64,000 nt of DNA from Sedimentibacter sp. (lineage in GTDB: Bacteria; Bacillota; Clostridia; Tissierellales; Sedimentibacteraceae). Shown in pieces: positions 1-8,219 of this stretch (the first letter of the stretch is position 1; each line of letters begins with the position of its first letter). The stretch lies in the NCBI GenBank assembly GCA_018436705.1, contig JAHDLA010000019.1:86628-150627 (forward strand). The letters run 5' to 3'. The notes below the pieces were generated by a model that searched no databases, was not told the origin of the DNA, and saw only the letters and a program-made list of their open reading frames with translations. The position numbers and the translations under genes were made by a program.

Positions 1-704
1 TTTCTAGTAATTCTGTATGGATATGCGCATATAATTTCTTGACCGTTAAACAAATATCCAAGATGCATTGTAATTACATCTTCAAGCAAAATAAAGCGCC
101 TGTTATTATCTTCTCCCACTAATTCTACTATCCTTGGGAGAACAGACGGAACTTGCACTGTCGCAAACAAATCTTCGTCACTTTCACATGAGTTCTTTTT
201 TATAATAACGCCTATATTCAAGCTCATATTTCTTATCAGAGGAAATGGCCTGCTGGAGTCTACAGCCATGGGAGTCAACACCGGAAAAACTACTTCGTGG
301 AAGTAATCATGTAAAAAAGAAATTTCTTTTTCATCTAAGTCCTCTGCCTTTAAAATATAAATACCATGCTTTTTTAATGCCGGCAAAAGCATCCTATTAA
401 GCACATTATATTTAGACGCAACCATTTTATGAGCCCTTAAGGATATTTGCTCTAGTTGCTGTTTATTTGTAAGTCCTGAATAATCTTTTTTATTAATATT
501 GGAATTCACCTTTTCCTTAATAGATCCAACTCTTACCATAAAAAATTCGTCAAGATTGGAAGCCGTAATAGATAAAAATTTAAGTCTCTCAAATAACGGA
601 TTGCTCCTGTCCCTTGCTTCCTGAAGGACTCTTTCATTAAATTCAAGCCAACTAAGTTCCCTGTTAATAAATAGTTCGGAATTTGATAAATTCAAATCAT
701 ACAT
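1..704 (-). CDS. ppk1: Polyphosphate kinase, N-terminal part (cut by window edge)
   Basis: Catalyses reversible transfer of the ATP gamma-phosphate onto inorganic polyphosphate. Only the first 234 codons lie in the window. The N-terminus reads MYDLNLSNSELFINRELSWL and continues into EFNERVLQEARD, the classic start of the PPK1 N domain; near the window edge LLEDVITMHLGYLF matches the region leading into the PPK middle domain. The catalytic histidines are outside the window. The ATG at 702-704 has a GAAGG ribosome site and overlaps the upstream ppx stop by 8 bases, so the two genes look translationally coupled. Confidence 0.9.
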   Translation of the reverse strand, partial: MYDLNLSNSELFINRELSWLEFNERVLQEARDRSNPLFERLKFLSITASNLDEFFMVRVGSIKEKVNSNINKKDYSGLTNKQQLEQISLRAHKMVASKYNVLNRMLLPALKKHGIYILKAEDLDEKEISFLHDYFHEVVFPVLTPMAVDSSRPFPLIRNMSLNIGVIIKKNSCESDEDLFATVQVPSVLPRIVELVGEDNNRRFILLEDVITMHLGYLFNGQEIICAYPYRITR

Positions 705-2253
705 TTACAATTACCTTCTTTACTTTTAATATAGGTGCAACTCCGAACACTTCTCTAAAAAATTCGGATTTTATTTCAAACGTCCACTGCTCCAGCAATA
801 TTTCTTCTGACACATCTATTTTAATCACAACTTCATTTTCAGAATATTTTACAACCATATTACTTATTTTTTGTTTATGACTCCTGTCCAACGCATCTGC
901 CACTCTTATTATTGCCACAAGCTTTGAAACTATTATTCTGCTTTCTTCGCTTAACTGAGCAAAATTTTCATGGCTTTTTGATGGTACCTCGCTGCTGTGA
1001 TATCTTGCCACATTAGCGATAATCTCCATATCATGCTTGGACATTCCCAAAATATCCGAAGCTAGAATAATGTTGTATGAATTCACATAATGCTTGTTGT
1101 AGCTTACATACTTGCCTGTGTCATGAAGTATTGCAGCAGCCTGCAGCAGTAGTCTCTCTTTTGAACCCAGTCCGTGTAGCTTCCTAAGCGCATTGAATAT
1201 TACAAGAGATTTGTTCTCAACATCTTCAGCATGTTCACGATGATAATGGAATTTCTGTCCAATAAGTCTGCATAGAGAAAGAGTATCATATTCTAATTCA
1301 TCTTCTATAAAAGGATTTTTTTTATTGATTATATCTGACACAACCCCATCCGTTAAGGTTACCATGGGCGTATAAATTACACTTTCTGAAGTTATATCAA
1401 GAAATTTTTTTAAAATCATCATATTGGGAAGAAGTATATCCGAACTTTCATTAGGCACCTCATATTTTTTCCTAAGCATTTGATGAGATAAATATAAGAA
1501 TTTATAATAAAGATTAAGAAAATTTTCCCTTAGAATATATTTATTAGGCCCTGAGACATTTTCAGAAGCACAAAGCTTGTTTATTAATTTTATTTCCCCA
1601 CCGATTACAATAAGATGTTTGAACACCCTGTTGTTGTGAAACATCATCAAATTGTCAATACTGCTTTCTATATATTCCTCCATTACCTTTGGAAAATTCA
1701 GCGTCCGTCCCTCTAAATCGGACAACACTTCACTTATTCGCAAAAATCCAAGCTTTATATTTCTGCTAAGTGTAAGCATGTCCTCATCATAAATAGAAAC
1801 CTGAATGCTTCCTGAACCTATATCAACTATTATACAATTTTCTCTCCTCACGCCTGAGTAATTATCCATATTGTCTCTGATTGCCTTAAACATCAGATAT
1901 CTTTCCTGAGAATTTGTAATTACGTCTATATGTAGTCCTGTCTTGATTTTTATTTGGTCAAGTATATAATCTCTATTTGCTGCTTCTCTTATAGCACTGG
2001 TAGCAACCGCTTTGTATACATTTACTTTATATTCGTTCATCAACTGCTTAAATCCCTTCAGGATTTCGCATGTTTCGTTCAAAGTTTCATAATTAATTTT
2101 TCCCATTGCATATGTATTTCTGCCAAGTGAAATAATCCGTTTTACATCTTCCAATACCTTTATTCCCATTCTTTTGTCTACCTCAACTATTTTCATACTC
2201 AAAGAATGCGAACCTATATCAATTGCAGCAATAAGCTGATTCCCATTTTTCAT
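697..2253 (-). CDS. ppx: Ppx/GppA-type phosphatase with C-terminal HD domain
   Basis: Exopolyphosphatase or guanosine pentaphosphate phosphatase of the ASKHA fold. Residues 8-22 (AAIDIGSHSLSMKIV) form the phosphate-1 loop, and VDIGSGSIQVSIY near residue 144 is the second conserved glycine-rich motif. From about residue 340 an HD-type domain follows (HREHAEDVE, then LLQAAAILHDTGKYV and YHSSEVP), as in long two-domain Ppx proteins. The 518-residue length fits that class. A GGAGG ribosome site precedes the ATG. It is followed by ppk with overlap, so polyphosphate synthesis and breakdown are encoded together. Whether it prefers polyphosphate or pppGpp cannot be told from sequence. Confidence 0.88.
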   Translation of the reverse strand: MKNGNQLIAAIDIGSHSLSMKIVEVDKRMGIKVLEDVKRIISLGRNTYAMGKINYETLNETCEILKGFKQLMNEYKVNVYKAVATSAIREAANRDYILDQIKIKTGLHIDVITNSQERYLMFKAIRDNMDNYSGVRRENCIIVDIGSGSIQVSIYDEDMLTLSRNIKLGFLRISEVLSDLEGRTLNFPKVMEEYIESSIDNLMMFHNNRVFKHLIVIGGEIKLINKLCASENVSGPNKYILRENFLNLYYKFLYLSHQMLRKKYEVPNESSDILLPNMMILKKFLDITSESVIYTPMVTLTDGVVSDIINKKNPFIEDELEYDTLSLCRLIGQKFHYHREHAEDVENKSLVIFNALRKLHGLGSKERLLLQAAAILHDTGKYVSYNKHYVNSYNIILASDILGMSKHDMEIIANVARYHSSEVPSKSHENFAQLSEESRIIVSKLVAIIRVADALDRSHKQKISNMVVKYSENEVVIKIDVSEEILLEQWTFEIKSEFFREVFGVAPILKVKKVIVNV

Positions 2254-2353
2254 AAACCCCTCCGGAATCTTAAATAAAATTTGTGATATTATACATCCGG
2301 TTTGTAAAATTTTTATATAATCTCGGTAATCTTTATGTCATAAATGTAAATAC

Positions 2354-2397
2354 AAAAATGCCCTCTATAGAGCAATATCACTATCGAGAGCATTTTT
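2354..2397 (-). terminator. Intrinsic terminator after butyrate kinase
   Basis: Near-perfect inverted repeat: arms 2354-2370 and 2381-2397, 15 of 17 positions complementary, 10-base loop. One side ends in a run of T, so on the minus strand it can stop transcription about 20 bases past the buk stop. The symmetric A/T tails would let it work both ways. Confidence 0.7.
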
Positions 2398-2416
2398 TAG
2401 TTGTATTGTATTTATT

Positions 2417-3484
2417 TTATTCGGTATATTCCTTCGCTTTTTCTTCGCCATTCAGAACTCTTAGCGCTCCTAACGCCAGCGCTTCAAGCTCATTTTCTCC
2501 CGCGAGTATTTCTACCGAAGCAATAAAGCCAACTCTTTTTACTATCAAGTCTGTTAAAAGCTTTGAATAAGCTATCCCACCTGTTAAAATTATTAAATCC
2601 ACATTTCCTTCAGCAACTGTAGACAACTCTCCGATTCCCTTTGCAACTTGGTAAGCCATTGCTTCATAAACAAGCTTAGCTTTTTCGTTGCCATCTGAAA
2701 TCATGTTTTCAACCTCTCTAGCATCAATTGTATTTAAATAGGCTTTTAATCCTCCGTTTCCTCTTAGCTTCCTCTGCATAGTTTTTTTATCATATTTGCC
2801 AGAATAACACAGATTAATAAGCTCTCTGCAAGGTACTCTACCTGCCCTTTCCGGAGAGAACGGACCTTCATCATCGGATACCAAGTCCACTATTTTTCCG
2901 CCCACATGTAGGTTAATAGAAATTCCACCTCCCAAGTGAGCAACAATTATATTCATGTCATCGTATTTCTTGCCTCGTTCGCCGGCAGCCTTTATTGCCA
3001 TGGCCCGTGTATTTAAAACATGACTGGTACTTGTTCTTGGAAGCTCCGGCATACCAGAAATCCTAGCTATATCTGTAAGTTCATCAGTAACAACACAATC
3101 ATATATATATGATTCTACGCCTGCTTCCTTTGCTATATCATAAGCAATAGGAGCTGCGTAATTTGAAGCATGTTCCATGACAGGTCTATTTAAAACCCTG
3201 TCAATCATCAAATCATTAATTATATACGCTCCTGATTTTACAGGAGGAAGCATCCCCCCTCTTGCTACAACAGCCGATAATTTTTTGATGTCAACACCTT
3301 TTTCTTTTAAAAATTCGATGACAAGTTGTTTTCTCATTTTTAACTGTTCTTCTACACTGTCGTATTTTTCAATAATTTCCAAGGGGTGTTCAAATTTTTT
3401 TGTGAAAATTTCATATTCATTTTCATATAAAGAAATTTTCGTTGAAGTGGATCCCGGATTTATTGCCAAAATTTTATAGCTCAT
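2417..3484 (-). CDS. buk: Butyrate kinase
   Basis: Acetokinase-family enzyme forming ATP from an acyl phosphate, classically butyryl phosphate. The N-terminus YKILAINPGSTSTKISLYEN is the family phosphate-binding motif, followed by VVARGG, an AHLGGGIS motif near residue 180 and ILTGGIAYS near residue 300. The 355 residues match the family size. It lies 38 bases downstream of iorB on the same strand, with no phosphotransbutyrylase gene nearby. This suggests it may cash in the acyl or arylacyl product of keto-acid oxidation; that substrate is inference. Start ATG has a GAGGAAG ribosome site. Confidence 0.9.
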   Translation of the reverse strand: MSYKILAINPGSTSTKISLYENEYEIFTKKFEHPLEIIEKYDSVEEQLKMRKQLVIEFLKEKGVDIKKLSAVVARGGMLPPVKSGAYIINDLMIDRVLNRPVMEHASNYAAPIAYDIAKEAGVESYIYDCVVTDELTDIARISGMPELPRTSTSHVLNTRAMAIKAAGERGKKYDDMNIIVAHLGGGISINLHVGGKIVDLVSDDEGPFSPERAGRVPCRELINLCYSGKYDKKTMQRKLRGNGGLKAYLNTIDAREVENMISDGNEKAKLVYEAMAYQVAKGIGELSTVAEGNVDLIILTGGIAYSKLLTDLIVKRVGFIASVEILAGENELEALALGALRVLNGEEKAKEYTE

Positions 3485-3522
3485 ATATCTTCCTCGTATA
3501 ATTTAATTATCAAAACTATTAA

Positions 3523-4119
3523 TTAATTTCCGGCTTCTGCCAGAGATGCACTTTCCATTCCAGCACGCAGAGCCTTGATGTTTAAGTCTATAAATTTTTC
3601 CTTTACAGTTTTTCTTATAGCATCTTCCCAGTCTATATCTGTAAGGTTCATTGATTTTACTAAAGCTCCCATAAGCACTACGTTCATAACCTTAGCACTT
3701 CCTATACTTTCTGCTATTTCAGCAGCCTTAATAACTCTTGTGTCTACTTTTTTCTCTATCAAATCAATTATCCCCTCAGGATATTCAGCTTTACCGGAAA
3801 GTATTGGCGCAGACGGAATTTCGTAGTCGTTTATTACTACAACTCCATCAGGTTTCAAATACTCAAGCCATCTTAATGTTTCCATAGTTTCAAATGATAC
3901 AAGAATATCCGCATCGCCCACTCCAATTATAGGCGAGTATACCTTTTCACCAAATCTTACCTGAGTTGATACACTTCCGCCTCTTTGGGCCATACCATGA
4001 ATTTCAGACATTTTTACATCGTATCCAGCCTCCATAAGACCAGTTGACAAAATTTTGCTCACCAATATTGTTCCTTGTCCGCCTACTCCAACTAACAAAA
4101 TATTCTTATTCTTATTCAT
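3523..4119 (-). CDS. iorB: Indolepyruvate:ferredoxin oxidoreductase, beta subunit
   Basis: Small subunit of the oxygen-sensitive 2-keto-acid oxidoreductase that converts aryl pyruvates (from Trp, Phe, Tyr) to arylacetyl-CoA with ferredoxin reduction. NILLVGVGGQGTILVSKIL at the start is the gamma-domain signature of 2-oxoacid:ferredoxin oxidoreductases, followed by SEIHGMAQRGGSVSTQVRFG. I choose the ATG at 4119 (198 residues) because AAGGTGG sits 9 bases upstream; the GTG at 4128 is too close to that ribosome site. The ATG lies one base past the iorA stop, so the two are coupled. Confidence 0.9.
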   Translation of the reverse strand: MNKNKNILLVGVGGQGTILVSKILSTGLMEAGYDVKMSEIHGMAQRGGSVSTQVRFGEKVYSPIIGVGDADILVSFETMETLRWLEYLKPDGVVVINDYEIPSAPILSGKAEYPEGIIDLIEKKVDTRVIKAAEIAESIGSAKVMNVVLMGALVKSMNLTDIDWEDAIRKTVKEKFIDLNIKALRAGMESASLAEAGN

Positions 4120-4120
4120 A

Positions 4121-5899
4121 TTATTCACCCACCTTACTTATAGCTTTTACAGGACATACTTGCATACATAAAGTACATCCGACGCATTGAGCGCTATTTA
4201 TAGTTGATTTCTTAATTTCTTTTTTGAAATGAATTGCAGGGCAGCCTGTGCTGACGCATTTTTTACATCCTATACATTTATCCTGGTCAACTACGCAAAC
4301 ACCTTCTATAGCTCCAAACTCATTTAAATCATTTTTTGAATATTTCTTAAGAGCGCATGGATATCTTGAAATAATAACGGAAGGTTCATCAAGATCAAAC
4401 GCCCAGTTTAATGCTTCTTTCATTTCAGAATTATTCATCGGGTTAACTGTTCGAAGGTTTTTTATGCCTATTGCTTTCACCGTTTCAGGAATATCTGTAA
4501 TATAAGCTTCATCTCCCTGAAGAGTGCGACCAGTACCTGGATTTTCCTGATGCCCAGTCATAGCTGTTATTCTGTTATCCAAAATGCAGGTTATAGTATT
4601 GCTCTTATTGTAAACCACATCCAAAAGACTGGTTATTCCAGAATGATAGAATGTAGAATCACCTATTGTAGCAACAACCCTCATATTAGCATTGTTTTTA
4701 TCAAATATTTTTTTAGCACCGTGAGCTGAACTTATGCTTGCTCCCATGCAGGTTACAGTATCCATTGCGTTTAGAGGATCTGCTCCTCCCAATGTATAGC
4801 ATCCTATATCTCCTGTAATCATAGTATTCTTTTTCTTGGACAATTCATAGTAGAAAGCTCTGTGAGGACACCCAGCACACAGGGTAGGAGGCCTTCCAAC
4901 AGCCATAGTTTTATCATAATCTATTGTGGGTTTTACAGTACCCAGAAGTGATTTTTCAACTATATCCGGATTCAATTCCCAAGTGTTTGGAATTTTATCT
5001 TTTCCTATGCAATTGATGCCTGCAGCTCTTATTTGTTCTTCCATAAATGGTTCAAGTTCTTCAACTACATAAAGTGTATCAACTTCTTCAGCAAATTTTT
5101 TTATTTTTTCCATAGGAAGAGGATTAGTAAAACCTATTTTAAAGTACGATGCCTTGTCACCAAATATTTCTCTAGCATACTGGTAGGCAATACCTGATGA
5201 AATCACACCTATTTTTTTATCGTCATTCCAATCTATAAAATTCAAATCTGTTTCATTAGAAAACTTTTCAAGCTCTTTAAGCCTGTCTTCAACTACAAGA
5301 TGAAGCTGTTTCGCAACTGCCGGAGCTACAAGATACTTACTGGGGTTTTTAGTATATGGTTTAATAGACACTTCAGTGCGTTCACCTATTTCTACTATTG
5401 ATTTACTGTGACATACCCTTGTCGTCATTCTAACCAAAGCCAACACATCATATTTTTCGCTTATTTCCATAGCAGCCTTAACCATGTCCTTACATTCTTG
5501 GCTGTCGCTAGGTTCTAATAATGCAACCTTTGCCATTTTTGCATAATATCTGTTATCCTGCTCATTCTGAGAAGAATGCATCCCAGGGTCATCAGCACTT
5601 ACTAATGCCATTCCTCCGTTTACACCCGTATAACCCATTGTAAAAAAAGGATCAGCTGCTACATTAAGGCCGACATGCTTCATTGCAGCCAATGTCCTTG
5701 CACCTGCATAGCAAGCACCTACGGCTGATTCAACAGCAACCTTTTCATTTGGAGCCCATTCAGCTATTATTTCCTTATACGGAGCGATATTTTCCAGTAT
5801 TTCTGTACTTGGCGTTCCCGGATAAGCTGCTGCATAATGCACACCTGCTTCATATGCGCCACGAGCTATAGCTTCATTACCTGTCATTAATTTTTTCAA
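4121..5899 (-). CDS. iorA: Indolepyruvate:ferredoxin oxidoreductase, alpha subunit
   Basis: Thiamine-diphosphate and iron-sulfur subunit of indolepyruvate oxidoreductase. It begins with a pyrimidine-binding domain (MTGNEAIARGAYEAGVHYAA, AYPGTPSTE), carries the TPP-binding segment GDIGCYTLGGADPLNAMDT, and ends with two ferredoxin motifs: CIGCKKCVSTGCP from about residue 542 and CVGCTLCMQVCP from about 572. Length 592 is normal. The start is a TTG at 5897-5899, favoured by GGAGGG eight bases upstream; an ATG four codons later is the alternative. It is the first gene of an iorA-iorB-buk operon headed by a sigma-54 promoter. Confidence 0.93.
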   Translation of the reverse strand: MKKLMTGNEAIARGAYEAGVHYAAAYPGTPSTEILENIAPYKEIIAEWAPNEKVAVESAVGACYAGARTLAAMKHVGLNVAADPFFTMGYTGVNGGMALVSADDPGMHSSQNEQDNRYYAKMAKVALLEPSDSQECKDMVKAAMEISEKYDVLALVRMTTRVCHSKSIVEIGERTEVSIKPYTKNPSKYLVAPAVAKQLHLVVEDRLKELEKFSNETDLNFIDWNDDKKIGVISSGIAYQYAREIFGDKASYFKIGFTNPLPMEKIKKFAEEVDTLYVVEELEPFMEEQIRAAGINCIGKDKIPNTWELNPDIVEKSLLGTVKPTIDYDKTMAVGRPPTLCAGCPHRAFYYELSKKKNTMITGDIGCYTLGGADPLNAMDTVTCMGASISSAHGAKKIFDKNNANMRVVATIGDSTFYHSGITSLLDVVYNKSNTITCILDNRITAMTGHQENPGTGRTLQGDEAYITDIPETVKAIGIKNLRTVNPMNNSEMKEALNWAFDLDEPSVIISRYPCALKKYSKNDLNEFGAIEGVCVVDQDKCIGCKKCVSTGCPAIHFKKEIKKSTINSAQCVGCTLCMQVCPVKAISKVGE

Positions 5900-6014
5900 T
5901 TTTAGCCCTCCTTCAAATCATTTATATATAGTAGACATCAATAGAAATTATTTCCCATCCGACAAATAAATGTCTTTCATGAAGAAAAATTATCATATGC
6001 ATCATATTTATACA

Positions 6015-6030
6015 TGCATAAATCATGCCA
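6015..6030 (-). promoter_or_regulatory. Sigma-54 (-24/-12) promoter of iorA-iorB-buk
   Basis: Read on the minus strand the site is TGGCATGATTTATGCA: the invariant GG and GC dinucleotides are separated by exactly 10 bases, as sigma-54 promoters require, and the surrounding bases match the consensus TGGCAC-N5-TTGCA except at two positions. It lies about 105 bases upstream of the iorA start, immediately beside a gene for a sigma-54 activator. Confidence 0.75.
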
Positions 6031-6108
6031 TTAATATTAGGCAAAAAAAAATTATAAAACACTGCAATTACTTGTCTTCAAGCAAGCTTACAATTATGCG
6101 CAAACATT

Positions 6109-6152
6109 TATCGGGTTAAAAGGTATAACAAACCAAACCTTTTAACCCGATA
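6109..6152. promoter_or_regulatory. Perfect 16-bp inverted repeat: candidate activator site or terminator
   Basis: Arms TATCGGGTTAAAAGGT (6109-6124) and its exact complement (6137-6152) are separated by 12 bases. The repeat sits 79-122 bp upstream of the sigma-54 promoter, the usual place for an enhancer-binding protein. It also overlaps the last codons and stop of the activator gene, where a terminator would sit, but no run of T follows on the minus strand. Both roles are possible; I favour an activator site. Confidence 0.5.
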
Positions 6153-8202
6153 ATAGATGATTAAGAATTTTTATTCCAAAATCCGTTATAACTGTACCAC
6201 TTCTGCCCTTGTTGATTTCTGCCATTTTATATTTTTCCAAACTATTGAGAATTGATCTTATTTCCTGCTCACTAATGAAAAGTTTTTTTGATTTTGCAAT
6301 TTCAGATATACTTCTTCTTCCAAGTCTCTTTTCATTAATATAAGCATTCCTAAGTTCCTCAAGAACAAAGACATACTTCTTAATATTATTACCTGCATGC
6401 TCAAGAAATTCAAGCATAAGCTCATGTTCAACAACAAAAATTTCTTCGTCATCAGACACCTTAAAATCGATTGGCAAATCCTTCCCGTCTATTTCATCCA
6501 GCCCCAGATTAACCAAGTACTCTACACAGTTTCTAAGCTCTCTTACATTACCATTCCAATTGTAATTAATCAGCAGCTCTTTGGCTTTTTCTTTTAAAAT
6601 AAAATTGCTGTTAAATGTTTTCTTCAAATAATCTATGAGACCGATTATATCTTCTCTTCGATTGCGTAAAGGAGGAATTTTTAACGGAAGGACATTGAGG
6701 CGGTAAAATAAATCCTGTCTGAATTCTCCTCTCTCAACCATTTCCTTAATATCCTTGTTTGTTGCGGCTACAATTCTTATGTCAACATCTATTATTCGGT
6801 CTCCGCCCAACCTTACAACTTCTCTTTCCTGAAGAACTCTCAAGAGCTTAACCTGCAAATTCATCGGCATTTCTGTTATTTCGTCTAAAAACAGCGTGCC
6901 ATTGTGTGCAAGCTCAAACAAACCGGGTTTTCCGCCCTTTCTGGCTCCTGTAAAAGCCCCGTCTTCATATCCGAACAGCTCGCTTTCCAAAAGACTTTCC
7001 GGAAAGGCACCGCAGTTAACAGGAACAAACTGATATTCTTTTCTTAGGGAATTATTGTGAATAGCCTGTGCAAATAACTCCTTACCCGTTCCTGTTTCTC
7101 CTGTAATTAAAACTGAAGAGTTTGATCTGGACATTCTTCTGGCTATGTTTATGCATTCTGTTATTGAACTGCTTTTTCCGAATATATCTTTAAAATCATA
7201 TTTAGCCGCATATCCTTTTCCAATGAGCTTTTTTCTCAATAAATATTCCTGTTTCTCAAGATCAGAATACTTTCGTATAATCGCTACAGCACCGTATGTT
7301 TTTTTTGAGTGAAGAAGCGGATTAACAGAAACAACAACATCGTAACCATTTATTTTTATTATTTTTTCTTCAACAGGCTTAAGATTTCGCAGTGCAATTG
7401 AAAAAGGTATTTCAGGCATCAATTCTAACCCGCTTCTGTTTATAACATCTTCATAATTTCTGCCCAGTATTTCTTTAGCATTATCATTATAAAGAAAAAT
7501 TTCGCCTTCTGTATTGATTCCGATTACTCCGGCATCTATGGTCTGTAAAAGAATATCAAGCTGACTTTCGCGGCTGTTGGTAAGTCCTAATATTTTAAGG
7601 AACCCAAAATTCGCCGTCTTTATTTCAGTATAACTTCGTACGATGTCCTTCCTGTCTAACACTGAAAACAAATCGAATTTAGTTCCTATATCAATAATTG
7701 AGTTAATATCTAGGAGACTGTTTCCAACATTAATTATTTCTTTTGTATTTTCAGGAATATAGTCAGTCTGACCTAAAATAATGTATATTTCTCCCCTTGA
7801 TTTATTTAAGTCTGTTGCCCAATATGAATTTAACTCTATATGCCTTGCTCCCAGCTGATATATTATTGAGATTATCTGTTCGGCCATTTCAGGGCTCTCA
7901 TCAACAAGCACAACTTTAGCACCCTTATTTATACTGTTTATTTTGTCCATCCCCGATTTCGAAATTGTCCTGTTTGCAAATAAGAGCTCAGTATCTTTAT
8001 TTACATGTTCTCTTATTTTTTTGAACAAATGATATGATGGAATTAACAGAACATCAGCGTCAATAACTATATATCCATTGGCGGCAAAATCGTCGAGACA
8101 ATATTTTTCTATAGAAATTTTATTGCCAAACAAACTTTTTATCTGATTATAATAGCTATTGACAGACTCAGCAGTATAACTTACAATGGCTAATTTTTTC
8201 AT
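6142..8202 (-). CDS. Sigma-54-dependent transcriptional activator (PAS, AAA+)
   Basis: Bacterial enhancer-binding protein. The N-terminal ~190 residues resemble a PrpR-N-type sensory domain; a PAS domain follows around 210-320 (LQTIDAGVIGINTEGEIFLY). The AAA+ domain has Walker A GETGTGKE, the sigma-54-contacting loop GAFTGA, a Walker B region with DEI, and the R-finger segment FRQDLFYRLNVLPL. The C-terminus does not show a plain Fis-type HTH; SISEIAKSKKLFISEQEI and the following residues look like a winged-helix reader. Start ATG at 8202 gives a normal gap to GGGAG; an ATG two codons earlier is too close. Next to iorA, so the likely inducer is an amino-acid-derived keto acid (inference). Confidence 0.88.
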   Translation of the reverse strand: MKKLAIVSYTAESVNSYYNQIKSLFGNKISIEKYCLDDFAANGYIVIDADVLLIPSYHLFKKIREHVNKDTELLFANRTISKSGMDKINSINKGAKVVLVDESPEMAEQIISIIYQLGARHIELNSYWATDLNKSRGEIYIILGQTDYIPENTKEIINVGNSLLDINSIIDIGTKFDLFSVLDRKDIVRSYTEIKTANFGFLKILGLTNSRESQLDILLQTIDAGVIGINTEGEIFLYNDNAKEILGRNYEDVINRSGLELMPEIPFSIALRNLKPVEEKIIKINGYDVVVSVNPLLHSKKTYGAVAIIRKYSDLEKQEYLLRKKLIGKGYAAKYDFKDIFGKSSSITECINIARRMSRSNSSVLITGETGTGKELFAQAIHNNSLRKEYQFVPVNCGAFPESLLESELFGYEDGAFTGARKGGKPGLFELAHNGTLFLDEITEMPMNLQVKLLRVLQEREVVRLGGDRIIDVDIRIVAATNKDIKEMVERGEFRQDLFYRLNVLPLKIPPLRNRREDIIGLIDYLKKTFNSNFILKEKAKELLINYNWNGNVRELRNCVEYLVNLGLDEIDGKDLPIDFKVSDDEEIFVVEHELMLEFLEHAGNNIKKYVFVLEELRNAYINEKRLGRRSISEIAKSKKLFISEQEIRSILNSLEKYKMAEINKGRSGTVITDFGIKILNHLLSG

Positions 8203-8219
8203 TTGCATACTCCCGATAT

